A stretch of 10,262 nucleotides of DNA from Candidatus Bathyarchaeota archaeon (GTDB taxonomy: Archaea; Thermoproteota; Bathyarchaeia; 40CM-2-53-6; FEN-987), in NCBI GenBank assembly GCA_023247835.1, contig JAHFFU010000017.1, positions 1 to 10,262 of the forward strand. The letters run 5' to 3'. A program made the translations under genes and the position numbers. The notes beneath the pieces were generated by a model. That model worked only from the letters and a program-made list of their open reading frames with translations, made no database searches and was not told where the DNA came from. Below are positions 1 through 5,346 of this stretch, in pieces. The first letter of the stretch is position 1. Every line of letters begins with the position of its first letter.

Positions 1-914
1 AAAAGCTCCAGAGCTTCAAGCTCTCGCCCTGTTTCCAGATTCACTATGAAATATTCGACCCCGACATCTTTGAAAGCTTCCAGCTGGCGGCGGACTTCGT
101 CTGGGGTTCCGTACGTTAGCCATTCCTTCCTCGTCTCTGCAGGTACTTCTTTGACGGCCTCCGCAACCCTTGCCTCGAGCCTTTCTTTGTTTCTATCGAG
201 CATCACATGGCCTAGTTTGGTTTTCAGAATAGAGTCGTAGTCTCGTCCCACAGCCTGGCAATGGTCGCGCAGTATTCCCAATTTCCTCTTTATAGTGTCG
301 GGAGAGCCGAACAGATTGCATGCGTCGGCGTACTTTGCAACGATCTTCAAAGTCATCCGCTCACCAGCCCCCCCAATCATTATCAGCGGATGAGGCTTCT
401 GAATTGGCTTCGGATTGCAATACGCGTCTCGAATCCGATAGAATTTCCCATCGAAACTGGCCCGGTCTTCCGTCCACATTTTGCGGATAATCTGTACGGC
501 CTCCTCGAGGCGCTGCATGCGTTCTTCAACCTGGGGAAAAGGAATTCCGTAGGCTGTGGCTTCTTCCTGGTTCCAGGCGGCACCTATGCCCATGAACAGC
601 CTGCCCTTGCTCAACACGTCTAGAGTTGCCCCTATCTTTGCTAGAACAGAAGGATGACGGTACACGATGCCGGTAACGAGCGTTCCTACTTTGATTTTCG
701 AAGTGAACCCAGCCACCGCAGCTTGTGTTGTCCAACCCTCAAGCATGGGTTCGTGGACTTCTCCCACATAGGGGATCTGATGAAAATGGTCCATAACCCA
801 AAACGAATCGAAGCCGAGATTCTCGGCGCGAGTCACGACTCTCTTGAGCCCATCAACAAGCTGTGGACCTTCTCCGTCATAGCTGAAGTTGGGATGCTGA
901 AGCCCGAATTTCAT
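1..914 (-). CDS. F420-dependent LLM-class oxidoreductase, 3' end beyond window
   Basis: Reading the minus strand from the ATG at 914 gives one uninterrupted frame of 304 codons that runs off the left edge, so the C-terminus is missing. The protein is a luciferase-like (bacterial luciferase/LLM superfamily) TIM-barrel oxidoreductase. It starts MKFGLQHPNFSYDGEG, followed by an ENLGFDSFWVMDH strand-helix (about residues 31-43). Next come KVGTLVTGIVYRHP (75-88), LSKGRLFMGIGAAWNQEE (101-118), the PFPQVEERMQRLEEAVQIIR helix (125-144), PHPLIMIGGAGERMTLKIVA (174-193) and GTPDEVRRQLEAF (269-281). These are the usual landmarks of the F420-using branch, which typically moves hydride between coenzyme F420H2 and an organic substrate. 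The substrate cannot be told. The family is usually about 300-350 residues, so little is missing. I chose ATG 914 because it gives the family's usual N-terminus; the frame stays open upstream but holds no obvious start. A TATA-like AATATTAA about 35-40 nt upstream fits a very short leader. No frameshift was seen across the seven-C run at 368-374. Confidence 0.9.
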   Translation of the reverse strand, partial: MKFGLQHPNFSYDGEGPQLVDGLKRVVTRAENLGFDSFWVMDHFHQIPYVGEVHEPMLEGWTTQAAVAGFTSKIKVGTLVTGIVYRHPSVLAKIGATLDVLSKGRLFMGIGAAWNQEEATAYGIPFPQVEERMQRLEEAVQIIRKMWTEDRASFDGKFYRIRDAYCNPKPIQKPHPLIMIGGAGERMTLKIVAKYADACNLFGSPDTIKRKLGILRDHCQAVGRDYDSILKTKLGHVMLDRNKERLEARVAEAVKEVPAETRKEWLTYGTPDEVRRQLEAFKDVGVEYFIVNLETGRELEALEL

Positions 915-1137
915 ATCGATGAACCCGGGGGCTCCAGCCCCAAGTGGCCTTAATATTGGTTGATTTTCGTTCGGGTCGGTCAATGTTGGTCTTGCGAGCT
1001 GTGTTCAGGTTGATTTTACGCGCATTCATGATTTGGAAAGGCCCGGGTGGTTTGAGGCCGATTTTCTAAACTATAGATCCACCGTTCTAATCTCTAGCTT
1101 TATCGTTGCATCGCCCTCTCTCTGTCCTAGATGAACG
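915..1137. other. Divergent intergenic region with a 10-bp direct repeat
   Basis: This 223-bp gap separates the minus-strand oxidoreductase from the plus-strand secreted protein and must hold both promoters. GGTTGATTTT occurs at 958-967 and again at 1008-1017, exactly 50 bp apart on the same strand, close to five helical turns. A GC-rich inverted repeat, GGGGCT / AGCCCC with a two-base centre, lies at 928-941 just before the oxidoreductase start. AT-rich stretches at 1064-1076 (around CTAAACTATAG) and 1098-1104 (CTTTATC) are possible TATA elements for the gene at 1138. No ORF or RNA gene was recognised. Confidence 0.4.
950..957 (-). promoter_or_regulatory. Possible TATA box for the F420 oxidoreductase
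   Basis: On the minus strand this reads AATATTAA, centred about 39 nt upstream of the ATG at 914. An archaeal TATA box lies about 25-30 nt before the transcription start, so transcription would begin around 925 with a leader of roughly ten bases. This is inferred from position and base composition only. Confidence 0.35.
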
Positions 1138-1884
1138 TTGAACAAGCGCGTCGTAATTGCTTCAATTCTTATTATGGCAGGTCTCGTGGCGGGTCTTTCT
1201 TTCGCTTGGCCTTTGATCAACCACCACTCGAACTCAATTACGGTAACAGGAACATTGGAGCCAGGCGTCGAAGCCGGTTGCGTAATCCTTCAAGCTAACG
1301 ACGGAACGCAATATCTCTTGATCGACTGGTTTCATTACCCGCCTGCTGGAACCAGAGTCACCGTGACTGGCTTCTACGATAACGGCGTGGCAAGTTATTG
1401 CATGCAGGGCAAGGTGGCAATACATGTCGTTTCAATTTCCACGTCAGAACTCACGACCTCAACATCTGTGGGTTATGATTCTGGAACCGCAACTGCGTCT
1501 AGCGCAACGGTGATACGCAGTTCCACGCAGTGGTCGGCTACTGTCACAGGCGTGTCGATTACAACAAGCGGCTACGTCTACACGGCGGTGGAAAATCCAC
1601 AATGTTCCCCCCAGTGCGGTGCGCCTTCATTCATTCTCACGTACCTCTACATTCCGCCCGGCACCGGCTGCACAGGTTCAATGGGGTGTTACCCTCCGCC
1701 GCAATACTACAGGCTCCTGAACATTGACGGCAGCCAGTTCTGGCCAACCGCGCCGAACGGCACCTACGCAGTCCGCGTGACGGGCATACTGGTCACACCT
1801 TCATCGTGGGCTTGCGAGTCGTTCTACGTTCCCAAAATCTGCATGTTAGGCGACATCCATGTGCAAAACCTAGTATACTCATAG
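1138..1884 (+). CDS. Secreted or membrane-anchored protein with two OB-like halves
   Basis: I do not recognise a named family. The 248-residue product opens with MNKR and a hydrophobic stretch (about residues 5-27), typical of a signal peptide or N-terminal anchor. No lipobox cysteine follows. Residues 34-100 look like a small beta-barrel of OB type (TVTGTLEPG, GTQYLL, GTRVTVTGFY, KVAIHVVSI). A Ser/Thr-rich linker follows at about 101-132. Residues 133-247 appear to repeat the layout (SATVTGVS, YYRLLNIDGS, NGTYAVRVTGILV, GDIHVQNLVYS), with a Cys- and Pro-rich insertion near 155-188. There are eight cysteines (48, 88, 156, 160, 178, 184, 226, 235), an even number that fits disulfides outside the cell; C48-C88 would be inside the first half. 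The start is TTG 1138, because the nearby ATG at 1131 is in another frame and the next in-frame ATG would cut the signal segment. Function is unknown; binding at the cell surface is a guess. Confidence 0.75.
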   Translation: MNKRVVIASILIMAGLVAGLSFAWPLINHHSNSITVTGTLEPGVEAGCVILQANDGTQYLLIDWFHYPPAGTRVTVTGFYDNGVASYCMQGKVAIHVVSISTSELTTSTSVGYDSGTATASSATVIRSSTQWSATVTGVSITTSGYVYTAVENPQCSPQCGAPSFILTYLYIPPGTGCTGSMGCYPPPQYYRLLNIDGSQFWPTAPNGTYAVRVTGILVTPSSWACESFYVPKICMLGDIHVQNLVYS

Positions 1885-1886
1885 CG

Positions 1887-1909
1887 TTTCTTTCCACCTT
1901 TCATTGCTT
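1887..1909 (+). terminator. Possible T-rich terminator after the secreted protein gene
   Basis: A pyrimidine stretch with repeated T runs (GTTTCTTTCC then CTTTCATTGCTT) starts three bases after the stop codon. Archaeal termination often needs only T-rich tracts without a hairpin, so this is a plausible stop for the transcript. The runs are short and interrupted, hence the low confidence. Confidence 0.25.
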
Positions 1910-1996
1910 AACGGGAAGGGTTATCCTCATAACGCCAGGAGCTCAATATTGTTTGAATCTCGGCTTCGCAGTCCTCTGGCAGTGGATTGATAACAG

Positions 1997-3286
1997 ATGA
2001 GCCAGCATAAAACCCCCAGTACGTACTGGGGGTTCATCAAGGACCCCATTTACGGTTACGTTCGCTTAACTGAAGTTGAACGGAATGTTATCGACACTCT
2101 CGCCGTGCAAAGGCTACGTCGGATCAGGCAGCTCGCCGGGGCGGAGTACGTCTACCCCGCCGCGAATCACACGAGATTCGAACATGTCTTGGGGGCGATG
2201 TACCTAGCTGGTGTAGTCGTCGAGAATCTTCCGACGGAACTTTCAGCTGAGGAAAGACAGAAGGTACGTTTAGCCGCTTTATTGCACGATGTTGGCCATG
2301 CACCGTTTTCGCACCTCTTCGAACCCTTTCTGCTCAAGTATCTGGGGCGAAATCACGAGCAAATGTCAACCTGGATCATAGCTAACTCAGCTTTGACCGA
2401 TGTCATCAAGGCGCAGGGGTTCGATGCGAAGGAGTTGAGCGAACTGGCCGTTGGAAAACTCTCAAGGCCCGGCAAGCGTTTCCTTGGCCAAATAATCAAC
2501 AGCTCTTTCGATGTAGACAAGATGGATTTTGTCGTTCGGGACTCCTACCATACGGGCGCAGGTTATGGGTCGGTCGATGTCTTTCGACTGATATACACCA
2601 TGGACATCCTCGACGGCAACTTGGCGGTTGACATAACGGCACTCCCCACACTGGAGAGCCTGATCCTAGCAAGGCTCGAGTCATTTAGGGCAATATACTT
2701 CCACCGTGCCTGCAGGGCGGTTCAAATGATGATTCTCAAAGCATTGGACGCTGCCAAGGAAGACCTTCAGATCCTCAAGGTGAAAACGCCAGATGAATAC
2801 TTGGAATGGGACGACTACACCGTCTGGTCGAAACTGCTTCTGAATCCGAAGTCCCGCCAAATCATAAGGGAACTATCAGAAAGGAAGCTTCTGAAATGCG
2901 CATACGAGAAGACTTTCTTCGCGAAAGATGAACTCGTCTCAAGTGTTTTCACCAACGAGAACGTGCGCCTGAAACTCGAGGAGGAGATAGCTGTCAAAGC
3001 GAAGGTCCCAGTGTCTGAGGTCGGAATTGACGTCCCCTCGCTTGCATCCGTGCCATATCATCGCGCCATGGACATCGGGCCATTCGACATACCGATCTTC
3101 TCAAAGAACCGTTCAGGTGAGAAGGTCCACCAGAAGATAACTGAATTGTCGAAGGTTGTGGACGTGCTACGAGTCTTCATGAACATAATTCGGGTCTACA
3201 CTAAGGAACAATATCGTGAACAAGTGGCTGAGGCCGCAGCGCAGGTTCTAGGCGAGTCTCCGCTTTCAAATGTTCTGTCGTATTGA
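1997..3286 (+). CDS. HD-domain phosphohydrolase, SAMHD1/COG1078-like
   Basis: A 429-residue metal-dependent phosphohydrolase of the dNTP triphosphohydrolase-like HD group. The N-terminal substrate-pocket region is visible as IKDPIYGYVRLTEVE (14-28) and IDTLAVQRLRRIRQL (32-46). The metal ligands of the HD fold are all present: His63 in TRFEHVLGAMYLAG, His97-Asp98 in LLHDVGHAPFSH, and an aspartate in FDVDKMDFVVRDSYHTG (171-187). The TRFEH, LLHDVGH and DVDKxDF blocks match human SAMHD1 closely. Members hydrolyse dNTPs or other nucleotides, often under allosteric control by nucleotides; which substrate this one uses cannot be read off. The length is normal for the family. The C-terminal third (about 260-429) is helical and weakly conserved. 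ATG 1997 has no strong Shine-Dalgarno site. A perfect 24-bp palindrome covers roughly codons 5-13, which is odd for coding sequence. The 3' end overlaps the convergent gene by 21 bp. Confidence 0.9.
   Translation: MSQHKTPSTYWGFIKDPIYGYVRLTEVERNVIDTLAVQRLRRIRQLAGAEYVYPAANHTRFEHVLGAMYLAGVVVENLPTELSAEERQKVRLAALLHDVGHAPFSHLFEPFLLKYLGRNHEQMSTWIIANSALTDVIKAQGFDAKELSELAVGKLSRPGKRFLGQIINSSFDVDKMDFVVRDSYHTGAGYGSVDVFRLIYTMDILDGNLAVDITALPTLESLILARLESFRAIYFHRACRAVQMMILKALDAAKEDLQILKVKTPDEYLEWDDYTVWSKLLLNPKSRQIIRELSERKLLKCAYEKTFFAKDELVSSVFTNENVRLKLEEEIAVKAKVPVSEVGIDVPSLASVPYHRAMDIGPFDIPIFSKNRSGEKVHQKITELSKVVDVLRVFMNIIRVYTKEQYREQVAEAAAQVLGESPLSNVLSY
2011..2034. repeat. Perfect 24-bp palindrome at the start of the HD gene
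   Basis: The half AACCCCCAGTAC (2011-2022) is followed directly by its exact reverse complement GTACTGGGGGTT (2023-2034), with no spacer and no mismatch. It begins 14 bp after the A of the ATG at 1997, inside the coding sequence (codons 5-13). As DNA it looks like an operator for a symmetric dimeric regulator. As RNA it could fold into a very stable ten-pair hairpin with an ACGT loop close to the start codon. A perfect 12-bp half-site is not expected by chance in 10 kb. Confidence 0.85.
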
Positions 3287-3649
3287 TGGGTCAGGCCGAA
3301 AAGATTTCTCCGAGCTCTGCCTCGATAGCTGAACTTTGTCGAGAAGTTTTGCGTAGATCCGAAAAGCTTCAGCCTCGTCAAGTTCGGTGAACAGTGAAAC
3401 GAGCGCGATTTTTCCGCTTTTGCCGGCAAGCCTCTCCGCTAAGGCTCGGCTAGTCATTATGTACTTCCCACCAACTAGCACAGAGGAGCGGCCTACAGCG
3501 ACTTCCCCGGTCCCAGGCATAGCAATGGCAAGGGTTCCCATGCGCATTCGGTCCTCAAAGAAGAAGGCTATCACGGCATTCTCAAGCTGCGAATAGTTGA
3601 TTCTGAAGACCCTGGTGTTTACCTCCATCGTTACTTGATTCATTTCCAT
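3266..3649 (-). CDS. Putative archaeal PAC3/PAC4-like proteasome assembly chaperone
   Basis: A 127-residue cytoplasmic protein when started at ATG 3649; the frame extends upstream to an ATG at 3745, but the added 32 residues are basic, unpatterned and cross the likely promoter. ATG 3643 is also possible. I see no catalytic or metal motif. The order of strands and motifs resembles eukaryotic proteasome assembly chaperone 4: NTRVFRINYSQLENAVIAFF (11-30), then a MGTLAIAMPG strand (37-46), SSVLVGG (55-61), and above all ALAERLAGKSGKIALVSLF (69-87). This last block parallels the conserved LAxRLAxKTxKQVFVSxN stretch of PAC4, and the length is close to PAC4's roughly 120 residues. These chaperones form small dimers that help assemble the 20S alpha ring. 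The match is from memory of the family pattern and needs a profile search; a plain hypothetical protein remains possible. The basic tail after about residue 107 is probably disordered and overlaps the HD gene end by 21 bp. Confidence 0.6.
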   Translation of the reverse strand: MEMNQVTMEVNTRVFRINYSQLENAVIAFFFEDRMRMGTLAIAMPGTGEVAVGRSSVLVGGKYIMTSRALAERLAGKSGKIALVSLFTELDEAEAFRIYAKLLDKVQLSRQSSEKSFRPDPSIRQNI

Positions 3650-3681
3650 GGGAATCCACAGCCAACTAGGCAGATTGAGCC

Positions 3682-3689
3682 TACTTAAC
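3682..3689 (-). promoter_or_regulatory. Possible TATA box for the PAC4-like gene
   Basis: On the minus strand this reads GTTAAGTA, about 33-40 nt upstream of the ATG at 3649. That spacing fits a leaderless or nearly leaderless archaeal transcript. It also argues that the coding region begins at 3649 or 3643 rather than at the more distant 3745. Confidence 0.35.
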
Positions 3690-3814
3690 CCAACTTTACG
3701 TATGCTCGTGGAATTGCGTTGTCTTGGTCGGTTTCCACGGTTCACTTATCTGGTTTTTTGATGCTGTAATGCAATACATCTTATCATCAAAGGTACCGAA
3801 CCGTTTTCCGTCTC

Positions 3815-4417
3815 ATGAGGCTCCGTTCCTTGGCAATGCTACCAGTCCCAGACGACATGAAACATCTCATCAACTACGATGAGAAGGTCATCTGGGTTCT
3901 ACGTGGTAGTGAGATCGTTGTCGTAAGCGACCAACGTATCATTATCCGAAAGTCAGGCGGCTTGGGATTGAAGAAGAGTTTCGTTGACTACCCCTACTCT
4001 AACATGGTTAACATCAAACTCGACCGAGGGGTTCGCAGGGCCAGTGTCGAAATTCTAATGCGCTCTGGGGTCCAAAACATCAAGATCGGCAACCTGGCGA
4101 AGGCTGACGCCTACCAACTTCACCGTATCCTTCGCGAAAACATCGTTCGAGCATCGTCTTCTGGTTCTGGACAACCATTCCCAGTCATCATACAAAGCCC
4201 AGAGCACCCATCGCAAGATGTTGAAAAGAGCCGTGAACAAGAATGCAAGAAATGCGGCCGCAAGGTTGCAGCTGACTTTTCAGTCTGCCCCTTCTGCAGA
4301 TATCCACTCAAAATAGAATGCCCCGAATGCGGAAACAAGGTCGACAGAAAATTCCAGCTCTGCCCATATTGCGGCGAAGACTTGTCTTATGTTGGGGAGA
4401 TTGACTTAGAGCTTTAA
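3815..4417 (+). CDS. PH-like domain protein with C-terminal double zinc ribbon
   Basis: A 200-residue protein in two parts. Residues about 16-112 resemble the bacterial/archaeal PH domain of the YokE/bPH type: INYDEKVIWVLRGSEIVVVS (19-38), the typical DQRIIIRK strand (39-46), YPYSNMVNIKLDRGVRRASV (59-78) and a closing helix KADAYQLHRILREN (96-109). A Ser/Pro-rich linker follows (about 113-140). The C-terminus carries two consecutive zinc ribbons, each CxxC-x10-CxxC: Cys144/147/158/161 and Cys169/172/183/186. There is no transmembrane segment. Such PH domains act as binding modules, and the ribbons suggest protein or nucleic-acid contact; no enzymatic role is visible. The start at ATG 3815 could instead be ATG 3836, which removes only seven residues. 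The gene is divergent from the PAC4-like gene across a 165-bp gap, so the two promoters share that gap. A weak AT-rich element near 3775-3786 could be its TATA box. Confidence 0.8.
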   Translation: MRLRSLAMLPVPDDMKHLINYDEKVIWVLRGSEIVVVSDQRIIIRKSGGLGLKKSFVDYPYSNMVNIKLDRGVRRASVEILMRSGVQNIKIGNLAKADAYQLHRILRENIVRASSSGSGQPFPVIIQSPEHPSQDVEKSREQECKKCGRKVAADFSVCPFCRYPLKIECPECGNKVDRKFQLCPYCGEDLSYVGEIDLEL

Positions 4418-4476
4418 CCCGAGTCAGACCGCCAACCATTTCTCCGCCCAGGTCACTGACTTAATGGCGCTTCGCG

Positions 4477-5169
4477 TTGAGAATCGCGGTCATCTCTGAT
4501 ATTCACTCGAATCTCAACGCTCTTGAGGCCGTCATCGCAAATCTACCAGAATACGATGACCTCTTCTGCTTGGGCGACTTGGTTGGCTATGGGCCCCAAC
4601 CAAACGAAGTCGTTGAGAGACTTCGGCAGCTTGGGCCTAACGTAGTGCTCATGGGTAACCATGACTATGCGGTTGTTACAGGCGACACCGAGGGCTTCTC
4701 GTCCCATGCAGCTGAAGCAGTCGAATGGACGAGGAAGAAAATAAAACCCCAGAATCGTGAATACTTGGCCACACTGCAGCCTTCAGCTAGGTGGGAAAAG
4801 GGGGGCACGTCTTTGGCTCTCTTTCACGGTAGCCCACGGGACCCTCTCACGGAATACATTTTCCCAGGCATACCCCAATCCGCCGCAAGGAAATTGATTG
4901 AGAAAGGCGGCGCCAAGATCATCTTACTGGGGCACACGCATATTCCAATGGTGTATCCCTTTGATAGGGAAATGTTGGCTAACCCAGGCAGCGTAGGCCA
5001 ACCGAGGGATGGTGATCCTCGAGCAAGCTTCGCAACCTTGACTATTTCGGAAGGAAGATTCTCTTTCGACATCAAACGGGTTGAGTATGACGTTGATCCA
5101 GTCGCAGACAAAATCGTCCGAGCCGGGCTTCCTAAATTCCTGGCCGAACGTCTGTACATAGGAATGTAA
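4477..5169 (+). CDS. Calcineurin-type metallophosphoesterase (YfcE/MJ0936-like)
   Basis: A 230-residue cytoplasmic phosphodiesterase-like enzyme with a complete two-metal site: Asp8 and His10 in MRIAVISDIHSN, Asp34 in CLGDLVGYGPQPNE, Asn61-His62 in MGNHDYAV, His117 in LFHGSP, and His153/His155 in LLGHTHIPM. The NPGSVGQPRDGDPRASFATL block (169-188) is the family's usual C-terminal signature. Members hydrolyse phosphodiesters with Mn, Ni or Fe; the natural substrate here is not evident. The start must be TTG 4477: it gives the expected MRIAVISD beginning, the frame has a stop at 4462-4464 with no ATG or GTG between, and the ATG at 4464 is in another frame. It lies 59 bp after the zinc-ribbon gene on the same strand and could be co-transcribed with it. 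No Shine-Dalgarno site is visible. Confidence 0.9.
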   Translation: MRIAVISDIHSNLNALEAVIANLPEYDDLFCLGDLVGYGPQPNEVVERLRQLGPNVVLMGNHDYAVVTGDTEGFSSHAAEAVEWTRKKIKPQNREYLATLQPSARWEKGGTSLALFHGSPRDPLTEYIFPGIPQSAARKLIEKGGAKIILLGHTHIPMVYPFDREMLANPGSVGQPRDGDPRASFATLTISEGRFSFDIKRVEYDVDPVADKIVRAGLPKFLAERLYIGM

Positions 5170-5212
5170 ACCGTCTTTCGATGCATGTTTATGTAGATTT
5201 GCTGAGGAATTC

Positions 5213-5220
5213 TTTTAAGT
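5213..5220 (+). promoter_or_regulatory. Possible TATA box of the aspartate-shikimate operon
   Basis: TTTTAAGT sits in the 118-bp gap between the phosphoesterase and the aspartate kinase gene. Transcription would start near 5240-5245, leaving a leader of about 45 nt before the GTG at 5288. A second candidate, TTTATGTA at 5188-5195, would give a longer leader. No other promoter-like spacing exists in the tightly packed genes downstream. Confidence 0.4.
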
Positions 5221-5241
5221 CACAGGCGTGGGATGCCGTGA

Positions 5242-5259
5242 GCTACCGAGGGGTGTAGC
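5242..5259 (+). promoter_or_regulatory. Leader hairpin carrying a Shine-Dalgarno-like loop
   Basis: GCTAC (5242-5246) and GTAGC (5255-5259) pair perfectly around the loop CGAGGGGT, which contains the purine-rich GAGGGG. The hairpin ends directly before an ATG at 5260. It lies in the leader of the aspartate kinase operon and could influence ribosome access. The stem is only five pairs, so this may be chance. Confidence 0.3.
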
Positions 5260-5346
5260 ATGAAGGAAACGGCTGGTAAAATGCACGGTGACCACATTTA
5301 CGGTGAGGGCTACTGGCTCGAACACACCCCACACTCTGCCAAGTAA
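5260..5346 (+). other. Candidate 28-codon leader ORF before aspartate kinase
   Basis: ATG 5260 follows GAGGGGTG (5248-5255) with a four-base gap and opens a 28-residue frame ending at TAA 5344. It overlaps the first 59 bp of the aspartate kinase frame (GTG 5288) in a different register. The peptide starts MKETAGKMHGDHIYGEGYW and contains four His, two Tyr and one Trp. This Shine-Dalgarno match is better than the one in front of GTG 5288. It may be a translated leader that governs entry to the kinase frame, or it may be fortuitous. No homolog is known to me. Confidence 0.25.

Noticed and set aside
368..374. Run of seven C as a possible frameshift in the F420 oxidoreductase
   Set aside because: Translation through it keeps the expected IMIGGAGERM motif and stays open, so the frame is intact.
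261..953. Plus-strand ORFs of 120 and 99 codons near the left edge
   Set aside because: They are antisense to the continuous F420 oxidoreductase frame on the minus strand, which has clear family motifs from 914 to 1.
1131..1140. ATG at 1131 as the start of the secreted protein
   Set aside because: It is seven bases from TTG 1138 and so out of frame with the signal segment and the rest of the protein.
3650..3745. Upstream extension of the PAC4-like gene to ATG 3745
   Set aside because: The added residues are basic and unpatterned, and the extension would cover the TATA-like element at 3682-3689. The PAC4-like part begins near the ATGs at 3649 and 3643.
4464..4479. ATG at 4464 as the phosphoesterase start
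   Set aside because: It is in a different frame from the metallophosphoesterase; only TTG 4477 opens the frame that begins MRIAVISDIH.
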